From Deuterostichococcus epilithicus (lineage: Eukaryota > Chlorophyta > Trebouxiophyceae > Prasiolales > Stichococcaceae): a DNA stretch of 64,000 nt. Position 1 is the first letter of the stretch. Each line of letters opens with the position of its first letter. Shown here in pieces: positions 13,104-23,314 of this stretch. The notes under the pieces were generated by a model. It did no database searches and had not been told where the DNA came from. It saw nothing but the letters and a program-made list of their open reading frames with translations. A program made the translations under genes and the position numbers. The stretch is from positions 620,001-684,000 of the forward strand of contig JAVTLE010000018.1 in NCBI GenBank assembly GCA_033439295.1, read 5' to 3'.

Positions 13104-13530
13104 TCCCCGGTGGAAATTCAGTATCCGGCGCTAGAGGCCCAATCGTTCGTGACGTTGTATTTGTGGCCTGTACGCCGGCCGCTGGCCGGCGGTGTTCGCA
13201 GTGTGCAGTTGCAGGCTATTCATATTGTTTCAGGCATGATGACCGGTTGCTGCGCAGCTATTAGCAGCTACCAAGATGGTCTCTGCATACAAATCCACAG
13301 TACTTTGTCGTTGAGGCCACAAAGCCTGCACAAAGCCCCCTCAGAGCAACATCTCCGCAGATTTCTCAAACTGCGGGGCATGGAGGTGCATGAGCAATGA
13401 CTTGCCCGCAGGACTTCATTTCGCCAGCAAGCCCGATTCTGCAGAGGCCCACAACTGTCATTAGACGAAGGTCCGGAAGGTGCCACTGCATCGCACTGCA
13501 GCACTCACAGACAGCCGGCTGACCAACACC
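13104..13530. other. Short intergenic region
   Basis: It separates the kinase tail stop from the start of the next plus-strand gene. No motif was recognised. Confidence 0.4.
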
Positions 13531-15731
13531 ATGCAGTCTCTCAGAGGCATCATCAGCAGTCCTGCCTGCTCCTCTCCGCCAACGGGCTGTTGCAGCAGGG
13601 CGGTGCCTGCAGGCATTGGAGCCGGGCTTCATCAACCACGAGGCTGCAGGACTTACTACCTGCACTCACCACCTCGCTTCCTGCCCATCATCGGGAACGC
13701 TGTGGGCGCTGGCGGTGATGAAGAGCCCTCCAGCAGTCAGCAAGAGGCAAGCACCACTGGGTGTCCGAGCAGCACTGCAAAGCTGAAGTTTGTTGGACTC
13801 TTTTGGTTTTATCGGGCATTACAGTCGCTCAGTGCCATCTGAGAGGAAGCATGCAGCCATTGCAACCCACACAGGCGGCCATCGCAGCGTGCATTGGTGC
13901 TTGAGGTGTCGGAAGATACGGCATCACTCAATTTCAACGAATACTGGTATTTTCAATATGCAGGACGACAAACTGATGAACGAATTGCGATCAAGCCAGG
14001 TCGCTTTTGAGCAGGACTGGGCGACCACCAAAAAGCGCGTGGACACAGTGGCAGAGGCGCGCTGCCTGAAGGTGTGCAGCATGGTATGTGAGCGAGTGGG
14101 GTGTCTACCTGTTACGACACTGAGCAGCACCAAGACATGCGCTGTTTCGTTGCGAGGCTGCCCTATTCAGTAGTCCACTAGATAGCACACTAATAGGGGC
14201 GTTATTTCAGGGGCGTCCTCCTGGACCGGATGCGGTCTCATTCACTCTTCTTACCTGGATGGAATAGGGTCGGTGACGGATAACCTCTACTATGGTGCCT
14301 CAGGAGGTTGTCGCAGGAAAGGACTGGGACAATGTTAGCGGCACGTTCCAGCCAAAAGAGCTCGTGCTGAGGCCCGGCGTTGCCGTTGCCGACGAGGCAG
14401 TAGTACTGGAGGTGATGTAACATGCCAACGACCTTCGTCTTCTTGCTAGAGCATGCAATCCCTGCGTTCAGCCGAGACATCCCTGCCCTGGTAGGTTTGA
14501 GGATGTCTGACCATGAGGGCGGTGCGCTCAGCTGGCTCATGCCGCCNGGGGGNAGGGGGTGAGGGGGGGGAGTGTCCACATCATTCTCATTCCTCATGCA
14601 CTTTCACTGCAGGCCAAGGATTTGGAAAAAGTGGTCAGTTTTGGCACCGTTGTCAAGGAGACAGACGACATCCTGCAGGCACTGCTGCAGCAGGCGTCCG
14701 AAATCCGTGGCAGGGCCATGGTGTTGCTGCAACAGCCCGGCCCATCGGTACATATGTCTTCATCCCTTTTGGGAAAGAGCTGCTTGCTCCTGTCAAGGGT
14801 TGCGCTTCTCATGAGAACCAGCTTCCTGTGGATCCATGCTGTCTATTGAGTGCCAACACGACCCTGACACAGGGCAGGCTAGAGCTACACACATGCATGT
14901 GGAGATGCGACTCCTCCATGAGATCCATGAAGCGTGGCACGGTGCAGTTGCTCGAAAGGCAAAAGCACTCGCATCGATGACATGCCAGTATGCTTCCAGA
15001 GCATCATTGCATGCTTCTGCTGCATTGCAGGGCAGCAGCAACCCGAAAGTGCGGAAGATCATCAGCCAGCTGGATGCCAAGTGTTGGGAGCTGCGGCGGG
15101 CTCTGGCGGCTGTGGCAGAGGCACAGCAGCGTGCCGATGCAGAGATGCGCGCAGCTGCCGTCGGCACCATGGTGGGTTCAGAAATGCTGTGCGTGCAGGA
15201 TGCCTCAGCAAACATGGTCTGCGTTATCAGCAGACGCACAAGTGCACATTAAGAGGAGAAACCGAAGGAAGAGCATCAGCACATTGGTGCCGGGCTGACA
15301 TGCATTGGATACCTCCCCATATTATTGGATGGGTAGTGGCTGGCGCATCTTCCTCATGTCCCTTTGCGTCCTTCCATTCAGGTGAGGCATTGGAGGCTGG
15401 CTGTGCCGTTTTAGGGTAGTGTTACTGTTGCAACCCGCTCCCGGATTGGGTTGCAACAACCCGCGCAACTAAATTCAAGCCATGGTGTACTGTGCATCAA
15501 ATTTGCAGGTGCAGCAGAAGGAGTTGCTGGAGGTTGCCATGGCCGTGCGGCTTCAAGAGACAGCGGGCGTCCAGTGGACCGGGGCGGTGGCAGCGGCGCT
15601 GTTCCTCAACATTGGCCCGTTCCTGGCCAAGGCGCTGCTGGGCAACACTTCCGCCGAGGTGCTGCCGCTGACGCAGGACGACCTATTCAGAGACATTCGC
15701 AAGTTTCTGACAGCAATCTCCTTCTTTTCAG
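13531..15731 (+). CDS. Unrecognised helical protein with organelle-type leader (3' end not found)
   Basis: Five exons chain in phase: 13531 to about 13701 or 13791, 13964-14083, 14613-14747, 15031-15171 and 15509-15731. The first is rich in Ser, Arg and Cys and contains GCRTYYLHSPPRFLPIIG, like a mitochondrial or plastid presequence. The following exons are amphipathic and coiled-coil-like (DDKLMNELRSSQVAFEQDW; KIISQLDAKCWELRRAL). Exon 5 has a hydrophobic run, GAVAAALFLNIGPFLAKALL, possibly a membrane helix. Exon 5 ends in phase 1 at a good donor (GTAGGT), so at least one more exon is expected before 17112, but I could not place it. No family is recognised. Confidence 0.65.
15426..15458. repeat. 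Perfect 11-bp inverted repeat in an intron
   Basis: TGTTGCAACCC and GGGTTGCAACA flank an 11-base spacer inside the last identified intron of the helical-protein gene. It can fold as a hairpin. No function is claimed. Confidence 0.7.
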
Positions 15732-17112
15732 GTAGGTGCAAAGCAATATCTCCATATCTAAACGCGCATAGGGGAGGGTTCTCAGACGGGCAGACCATGC
15801 GGCAGACAGTTCAGGCCCGTCACAACAGTGCGTAAGACGTATTCGCATGCCCAAGAGCGAGGCAAAATGACTCCTGGCTGACTGGCCGACAGAGAACGTT
15901 CCCTGCAAGGTATCGAATGCGGGACAAAGTAGTGCTGCATGATACCGGCGCTCAGTCGAGATCGGCTGCCTGCGCCCCTTCGCCAGGGCGCCAGGAGGCA
16001 TTGGTTGCATGTAGGGCCAGTCGTTGTGCTGCTCCTTAGTTCAAGGAGGAGGCTCACAGCTGGCCAACCTACAGTTATCGCACATTTGCCAGTATGCAAA
16101 GGCGTTGCGATACAGCTCGCTTGTGACGGGATTTTGCTCGCGCTTGAAACTATGGCTGCGTCGCAGGGGTGCCGTCTCTGCAACAGAGCCTACGCGATGG
16201 CGCCACCTTGAGTGAGAAGTGGCGCGCAATCTGTCAGAAATACGAGAAGGCGGCAGGCGCTACCGCAGGCGACATGGCAGTCCTCTTTACAGCATTCACG
16301 GGACTCTCCCCTCCCTGAACAAACGGAGCAGCCTTTTTGTAATGACATGGCATGGCTGAAAGGCAGCGGCGGGCGGCAGGCAGACAGGAGCAAGACTTGA
16401 AGCCACATGCGGGGCTTGGAAGCCTGCGACGGCAGTGTCAACATCAGCTGCACAAGCAAACAGAAGCCGGATGCGGGGCTTGAAGGCAGCAGCGGGCGGC
16501 GGACAGACAGCAGCACAAATGTGGTTGGCATGGAGGGGTTGCAGCGTCAGTTATGTAGAGGCTGGCAGCACAGCAGCCAAACATGCCATTGGCTGACAGT
16601 GCTTGCTACCCACAAACCAAGCAGAGATTCCTGCAGTAATGATGAGCGATGTGTCATGTGCCACATGCCTAGCGATGCTGTGCTCCTTGAGAGTATGGGC
16701 TATGGGCTGACAGGGTGTCATCTATCCGAACGCCAATTACAATGCATCGCCTTGTACGTGATAAAACATGCACCACGACATGAACGCATCAAATTCGAAA
16801 TGGCTCAGCTGCATCCAAACGATGGACCCCGGCACCTTCATGTACACAGGCCTACATAACATACTACTAGGCATAAGATGAGAATGGCTGACTCGCATGC
16901 GCCAGCAGCACGCAAGCAAGGCTAAAGACAGCAACGGTGGTGCTTGCCATGTTAGTCGGCCGTGTCCGGTCAGCAGACTCGACAAACTCAAAAACTATGC
17001 ACATAAGTAATGCACCAGGCGACGCGCGGCCTTGTCTTGATCAAAACCTGGGAACACGTGCGACTCAAGCATGTGCCATCACCCTTCACAGCCCATCCCG
17101 CCCTTAGGGCGG
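15732..17112. other. Region without a placed exon; imperfect direct repeat at 16357-16516
   Basis: The missing last exon(s) of the helical-protein gene should lie here. A unit of about 36 bases (TGAAGGCAGC start, GGCGG(C) core, CAGACAG end) occurs at 16357-16393 and 16481-16516, each linked to a GATGCGGGGCTTG-like piece. The rest is unremarkable, with short frames only. Confidence 0.45.
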
Positions 17113-18067
17113 TCAGAGGAGTCCCAGGGGATAGAAGTTCATGAGAAACAGCACGAAGTAGATGCCGAGCGTCACCGCTGGAAACCACTTCCAGCGGACC
17201 AGACTAAATCCTTCCTGCAGTGCACGCGTCTCGTTGCCTCATGCCTTAGAGCAGGCAGTCATGCGACGCCCTCCAGCAAGGCGGAACGCAACGTCCTTCG
17301 TGAAGCACTTGGTTTCCAACGTACCCGTGAGTGTCGCGTCCTGGTTGCCAGAGTGCGCCGCTTGCTTTTTCCGTTCCTGCAACACGACAGGCATGTTACG
17401 TGACTCTGGGTGGTTTGTATGGAGCCAGAGGGCACGCCGGCTCACGGGAACGCTTCTTGCAGCGTCGCCACACACACGGCGGCACGCGCACCCTGATGAC
17501 TGCTCAGCTCTGACAAGCAGGGCAGCCTTGCGGTCGGGCTGCCGGTGCGTGCGTGCAAGGGAGTCTCGTTGCAGTGGGGCGCTCGTGGATGGCCGAAGTG
17601 CTACGCTACGCATGTGTGGGCTCGACGGGGCAGGGATTCTTCTCAGGGATCGGGGGAAAGGCGTTGCCACCGTTTGCGCCTGCAGCTGTTGCATGATGAC
17701 TTCAGCGAGACAGGACAAACGCGAGCGGAGGCAGCAAAAGAAGAAGATTTACCGCACGCAGCAAACCGATGAGAACTCCTACGCAATGTGCGGACTCAGC
17801 TCTGTCAACGTGAAATCTCCATCGTCCATCAGGTTCAGGATTGAAGCTGATCACCAAATTCTGCAGACATCTGCTGTCTTGTGACTCAATGCGTGTCTCG
17901 GAGACTCTTAGAGGTCGCCGACTCCTCGAACTTGAACTCGAACTCGAAATCCATAACGGCAGAGTGCTGGTTGCCTTGCTTGGGGCGTGCTTATTGGCGG
18001 CGGCCGAAAGCGCAGAGGTGCCGCAGGACGGAGGCCTGGGCATCCCCCTGCGCAATGCTGGGAGCAA
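17113..18067 (-). CDS. Small protein with C-terminal membrane segment, unknown family
   Basis: Three exons on the minus strand stay in phase: 18067-17753, 17340-17245 and 17214-17113, about 170 residues. The last exon ends in a clear membrane helix close to the C-terminus (FPAVTLGIYFVLFLMNFYPL, then Gly-Leu-Leu and stop). The middle of exon 1 reads NLVISFNPEPDGRWRFHVDR. Intron 2 has no GT donor in phase. A GC donor, AAG|GCATGA at 17244, gives phase 0 and joins ACSK to EGFSLVRWKWF. The start at 18067 is the first Met of the frame, and an extra intron in the Ser-rich N-terminal part is possible. I do not recognise the family. The architecture suggests a tail-anchored membrane protein. Confidence 0.6.
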
Positions 18068-18275
18068 ATGGTGCTATGGACGACATCGCTCTCACAAGAT
18101 CAGTGAGCTGAGGTTTGAGCTCAGCTGGTGCGGCATGACAATGCATGGCCCACCGGCAGGCCAGCTCCTGTTCTGCCACAAAACTCATTGCCCTTGCGAG
18201 GCATGCGTGCCTCTAGCTGAGCTGTACATGCGGCGCAGTGCGATCACGAACAGCCATCTGGACCGGGGACGAGCC

Positions 18276-19194
18276 ATGGCCGCCCTGGAACTCCACTACT
18301 TTCCTGATATGGAGCTGCGGCAGGAAGCCGTCAAGCTTTTCTTGCGCCACGACGAGTGCAGGTGAAGGGTCGGACGCTGCATCCCTGCACCAACTTGATA
18401 ATCCAAGCAGCTGCTGTGCCAAGGGCTATGTTGTGTGGGAGCGCTATGAGAATTGCCAAGGAGCGCTGCCAAAACAAGCGGCAGCTTTGCGGGCAGCTGC
18501 CTGGCCGAATTGTCTGCTGCAACCGAGCCTTGAGGACGCATCACCGCCGACACGTTCCTCTGTGCTGCGAGGTCCGATGTTCTTGGTGCCATGCTTGCAA
18601 GGGTGCATGTCACCAGCGCAACACCGTCAAACATGCTCGTCTCTCGTCGCCTCTGGCATCAGGTACACAAGGCTGTGCTAGGGCACACCTTCCTAGCTTG
18701 TCAGGTCGGCACGGCACCATTGGATTCTCCAGTACGCAGTGTCAGTGAGGCGGCAAGTGCACATGGAGGTGCGGGGCGTCCAAGTTGAAAGGACACCAGG
18801 CACCACTCCTCTCTAGCCAAAGGACCTCACCTGTTCCCCTTTGTGGCGGTTGTACAAGGCGGCACTGGACTACGAGACGATCTGCATGGGATCTGCATGT
18901 TTTTCCGATTGATGTCAGTATTCTCCCAAAGACCCTGAAAGACACACCCCTGCCTCCACGGGGTGGCAGGTTGATCGGACGGGGCTGGGTGATTACACCT
19001 CAAAGGCCCGAATATTGAGTTCGTTGGGAAGCCTTTTGATCAAGATATACTGAACATCACTCCCCGTCGGCGCAGGTGTACGAAGCGATGCTGGCCAGAG
19101 TGCAGACGGTGGCGGTCAAGATGCTGAACAGACAACATGACCCGGCGGCCGCAGGCCGATTCCTGCCGCAAGTCGCCGTCCTGCGCAGCTGCCG
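18276..19194 (+). pseudogene. Protein kinase N-lobe fragment
   Basis: Exon 19076-19194 reads VYEAMLARVQTVAVKML and then RFLPQVAVLRSCR before a GT donor. This matches kinase subdomains I end, II (the VAVK lysine) and III, with the start of the CRHPNIV region. A plausible first exon is 18276-18361 (MAALELHYFPDMELRQEAVK...), ending at GTGAAG in phase 2, with unresolved exons between. The next kinase exon is absent: about 200 bases downstream the sequence becomes the duplicated apyrase fragment. The only other kinase piece in the window is the C-lobe at 12625-13103. Pseudogene status is inferred from this truncation. Confidence 0.55.
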
Positions 19195-19397
19195 GTGCGC
19201 ACTTTGCGTTTTTGTTCGCCCCCATGCACTGGAAGAGCTGCATGCTACCCAACTGCCGCGCCTGCTCGTGGCGATGTGGCACTCGGCTTGCTGACACGCT
19301 TCCTGTGTCTCACAGTTTCGGGTGCCACAGGCGATGCGGGACTTGCGGCGCCTACCGCAGTCCTGGCTGCATTCAGCTCCGCACATGGAAGCTCCGA

Positions 19398-21325
19398 CGG
19401 CGAGGCGGGCGTACGACCTAGTGAGACGGAGCCAGGGCTGCACAAGTTCCAGGGACAACCCAACAGTGAGGCCCCCGTAATACAACGGCCATCTCCGCCA
19501 GCGCTTCATGCTGTCCACGGCGCCATATTCATCTCTGCCTGCTGGGGTGCCATGATCCGACCAACCAAAGACGTCATAGCTGACAAGCGCATTTACAATG
19601 TGTCCCTGCATTGCTGCGGCCTGCACATCGGCCATCCCATGACGCCGGGACGCTGTGCAACATGCTTTCACACGGCAACCCTTTTGGAGACACCCACAGA
19701 TGGCAATGATATGATCAACGGCGTGGATATTGATGTTGAGGGCTGGAAGCCGAGGCACTGCAGCCGCTGCAGCCATTGCCAGAGTAGGCGGCAGCGGTTG
19801 CTCTTTATGCTCGCACAGCCTCCTCAGCTTTGAAATCGCTGACGCTGCGCAGGCCTGGCGGCCGAGGCGCTGGCGCCGTTGCTGGACTGGACGGCGGCAG
19901 TCGTGCCGCCGCGGGCGCGCAGCCGGACCCTGGTGTTCCTGTTCGGCACTGCGGGCCTGCAGCGGCCGAGCGGCGGCCAGCAGGGCGAGCTGCAGCGCCA
20001 CGTGCGGGACATGCTGGCCGACTCGCACTTCAGGTGGAGCTACAGGGCTGTGGCAATGCTGCCACGAGTGCGTGCATAGGGCGGTTGGAATGTGCAAAGC
20101 AGGGAATGCGATAGCCAGCGGAGACCGCAGGGGAATGTAACAGCCAGCGGCTCTCAAGGCTCGAAGGGGGGGGCACTGGCTCATTGGCCTGCTCAAGCAT
20201 TGTTGCCAGCTGTGCAAAACACGCTGCTGGCGTGCCGCACCAGGTTCCAGCCTGGCTGGGCGCAGGTGGTGATGGGCTCGGACGAGGGCGTGTGCGGCTA
20301 GATCGTGCTCAACCACGTGACCAGGCACCTGGCTGTCAGCCCGGCGCTGGCGGCGGCAAGGCCGCCGCCGGGCGGCTGCCGCGGCTCACCCGCGCGGCTG
20401 TGGACGGCGGGGGGCAGCGCTCTCGGTGCGGCTCCCTGTGCGGCATGCAAGCCAGCGCGTGCTCATCCTTTGCTGCTGTCTTGTATGGCCCATTGTGGAG
20501 GGTCGCGACCATATGGATGTACTGCCTGGGGTCACCCAGCGGAAGGGCGCAGCCATGATGTCGCACATTGCTGCAAACGCTGCACACGGCTGCGGCAAGC
20601 AGGAGCTTCTCGCGCACTGCACGCCTGGGCATTCGCCGCCCAGTCGCAACATCTGGGCTTGGAGTTCAATGCTGCAGCCAGCGGCGCGGCACAGCCAGCA
20701 CGGGCGCTGGATGGTTGTGGTCGCCACCAGCCTGGAGTTGCTTGATTTTCCTGTCGATGGACACGTTTAATCAATTGATTTTTCAGCGATTGCCGCAGCC
20801 GGCGGCGTGCTGCAGACGGTGGGGCGCTGGATGGTCGTGGTCGCCACAGGCTTGAAGTTGCATGGTTTCCCTGTCGACAGACCCGGGCTTTTCACCCATT
20901 GCCGCAGCCGGCGGCGTGCTGCAGACGGTGGGGGCGCTGGACCCGGGCGGATCCTCGCTGGAGGTCACCTTCGTGCCGCCGCCCGGGTCGCCCGCCCCCG
21001 ACGCTGCGGACCAGGGTGCGCATCCATGAACAGCCGTGTAACAGGGGCTTTGCCAGGGTATGTCAGGTACCATGGTGCGGTTCCTAGCTCGTGCGGCGCT
21101 AGGATGAGCAGCTTCGACACGAGCTGCTGTGCGCTGGCTGGCTCCTTTCCGTCTCGGAGTGCTGCGAAGCGGAGCCAGGGTATGCGAGGCGGCGGCGCAC
21201 ACCGGCGAGGGGTCTGGCGCTAGCCTTCTGCGCCGCCATGCATCACCTGGCTGCTCGGATGGCATCATCGAAAGGCTGCAACACCGTGGCACAAAGCCCT
21301 CGCGCAAAGCTGAAGTCTTCACGAC
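19398..21325 (+). pseudogene. Partial duplicate of the apyrase gene (exons 4-7 region), disabled
   Basis: It matches 2150-3945 across exons and introns in the same order. The ACR2 exon at 19853-20033 is intact (FLFGTAGLQRPSG). Disabling changes include a 1-base loss in the copy of exon 4 near 19410, and in the ACR3 motif Tyr to Cys and Trp to stop (TAG at 20299-20301). The ACR4 exon copy lies at 20907-21015 and keeps its acceptor. Just before it a unit of about 120 bases holding the intron end and acceptor occurs two or three times (20703-20800, 20826-20906), while the parent has it once (3441-3525). No sequence for the later apyrase exons follows. Confidence 0.88.
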
Positions 21326-21331
21326 GAAGCC

Positions 21332-21749
21332 CAGGGTTGCACCGCACGGCGCACGCTTGCGCACGCGCACGCGTTCCGCACGCGTGCGCACGGCCGCACG
21401 GCTGTAAGCACTGCCGTGCGCACGTTGTCAGACGCTGTCAGACAGTGATGTAATCCAGCTAGACAACAGTTGCCGGCATGCTACTGCGGCTGCAAATGAG
21501 ACGCGACTGCACATCACCGCCGTTTAACATAATCATACATCATCTCAACGCATAAGATATATGTACAGTGAGGTTGTATGCATTGTTCGGCCTGTTATGG
21601 CCCAGCGCAGCCTGTTTCTTCATTCCCCTGGGGGATTAACACAAGCAGCCGTGCGAAAGTGCCGTTCCCTGCCGTGCGACGTGCGCACGCGGTGCGCACG
21701 CGTGCGCACGGCCGCACGTCAGTGTAAAGTGACGTGCGGTACAACCCTG
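21332..21749. mobile_element. hAT-like MITE, 418 bp, with target-site duplication
   Basis: The ends are inverted repeats with one mismatch over about 17 bases: CAGGGTTGCACCGCACG at the left and the reverse complement of CAGGGTTGTACCGCACG at the right. The flanks are an 8-base direct duplication with one mismatch, ACGAAGCC (21324-21331) and GCGAAGCC (21750-21757). CAGGG-type ends with an 8-bp duplication are typical of the hAT superfamily. The inside codes for nothing obvious. It is rich in GTGCGCAC-type steps and holds an 18-bp perfect palindrome, GTGCGCACGCGTGCGCAC, near the right side. It sits between the dead apyrase copy and the minus-strand gene. Confidence 0.8.
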
Positions 21750-21778
21750 GCGAAGCCCACGGTGAGAACATTTCTCAC

Positions 21779-22933
21779 ACGCACATTCTCTGCCGCTGCC
21801 GAGGATGCCTTTGGGCTGCCCCACCGGCCGTACGAAATGTCCTCCACGCCCTCTGTGAGTTCCTCAAAGCTCAGTGGAGCCTGCCGCCGCCCTGCTGCGC
21901 CGTCCTGCACAGCACACCATCACCTTTGTGGGGATTTAGCGAGAGAAGGTGCAGACGCGGAGGAGAACAATCGCCATGTGGACGACACCCAGGACCGCCG
22001 AGTCCTTTGCTGATGATCCTGAGCTGGCAGGCTGCGCCAGCACACAGGTGTCATGACGGCGTGCATGCAAAACCTTCACAAGGTTCCCATACGGCAAAGG
22101 TGACCGACAGCAGCGCAGCTTGCAGCTGATTTTTTGTGCCAGCATCGATCTTGAGGCCCTCACAGCTGCATGCAGGATGCCCTACCAGGCTGGCAGCGCC
22201 AGAAGGCGAAGTGGGCGGCCATCGCTATGCGATTGCTGAGGCGCTGCCTGTTCCGTAAAGGCGTGCAGGAATTAGCATCACGCTGTGCAGGCGGTGCTCG
22301 TCAGCCCTCTGGCAGACCAGCACGCCGCTCGCACATGCCACAACCTGATCGTCTGCAGATGCTGCAGCAAACCTGTTTCACAACTGCCAACGGTGGAGGC
22401 GCAACATGCAGGTCGGGACGAGCAGGCATTATGCGTCTTGACGCCTGCGCTGCACTTAAATACACCTCTGCTGGTCAGGCTGGGGTGTACATCATCGCTT
22501 GAGCCTCAGCCAGCACCTGCGCAGGAGGGCTGCTGGTCGTTGGCGAGGGCGGGTCGCCTTCTGTGCTGGCCTCCGATGGCGAAGTAAGATCGGTCTCCTG
22601 TCGAGTCCGTTTCCGGAACTCCTGTGTGCACGGAGCCAAGCACAAGTAGGCAGGCTGAGTCACCAAGTTTCGCACATGCCACTCACGGCCAGTGGCACGA
22701 AGGCAGGGACCTTTTGGGGCGGAGCACAGCTGCATGACATATAGCTGCCCTTTTCGAGTCTCTCAGCGAACTCACCCGCTCGTCAGGCGTTGCTGGTGGA
22801 GGAAGCTCCTGCAGCAGCAGACTTTAAATCAACCGGGTTCAACTACTGCATCGCTTGAGCTGTACAGTACACTTAAATCCACAGTCAGTGCGCATCCGCG
22901 AGGCTTTCTCACCTGTCGCAGCAACTTGCTCAT
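21779..22933 (-). CDS. Unrecognised acidic/basic protein gene, partial model
   Basis: Minus-strand exons in phase 0: 22933-22913 (MSKLLRQ), 22808-22776 (ELPPPATPDER), 22621-22517 (start EFRKRTRQETDLTSPSEAST) and 21904-21779 (contains LSFEELTEGVEDISYGRWG). Each is bounded by a good acceptor (for example CTGCTGCAG) and a GTGAG or GTGCTG donor. At least one exon between 22516 and 21905 and the 3' end beyond 21779 are not placed. The 3' part borders the MITE. Upstream, in the same frame as MSKLLRQ, lies another coding-like block (22952-23163) separated only by one TGA. No family is recognised. Confidence 0.5.
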
Positions 22934-22951
22934 GACTGGTTCGCCTTCGAG

Positions 22952-23163
22952 TCAGCACCTGCCTCTTGCTTCTGCGGCGTGTTCACGGGCTTCAGCGCCA
23001 ATTCTGAATCGGATCTTTTCGCGGACAGGTGTGTTCTTGAAAGTTGCAAGTTTGACGCCGTCTGCGCCTGGAAGGGCGTCGGGCGTAAATAAATCGACAG
23101 AATTCTCAATCCCAAGTTGCTGACAGACAAGCTGACACGCCCCCTGCGGCGTCCTTCTTTTTT
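22952..23163 (-). pseudogene. Coding-like block cut off by a single in-frame stop
   Basis: After an acceptor (CTTCAG at about 23169-23164) the minus strand reads CQQLGIENSVDLFTPDALPG and then GVKLATFKNTPVREKIRFRI, up to a TGA. The next codons continue in the same frame into MSKLLRQ. The composition is that of a conserved domain, but I cannot name it. It is either an upstream exon of the gene at 21779-22933 with a nonsense change or sequencing error, or an exon spliced differently (GGCAG|GTGCTG just before the stop). Confidence 0.4.
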
Positions 23164-23314
23164 CTGAAGCTAACCACCGAATTCTACAGACATCTGCGCG
23201 TAACAAGTGATGCAATCCGCACTCCAGCAAACATCCGAACTTCCGAAGAACAGGGGAATAACCTTCTGGACGACAACGTATGGCGCCATGATCGACCCCT
23301 GAAAAGATCACAGA

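Noticed and set aside
20184-20745. Second functional apyrase
   Set aside because: The conserved region 3 has a stop codon and a lost Tyr, exon 4 has a frameshift, and no later exons follow.
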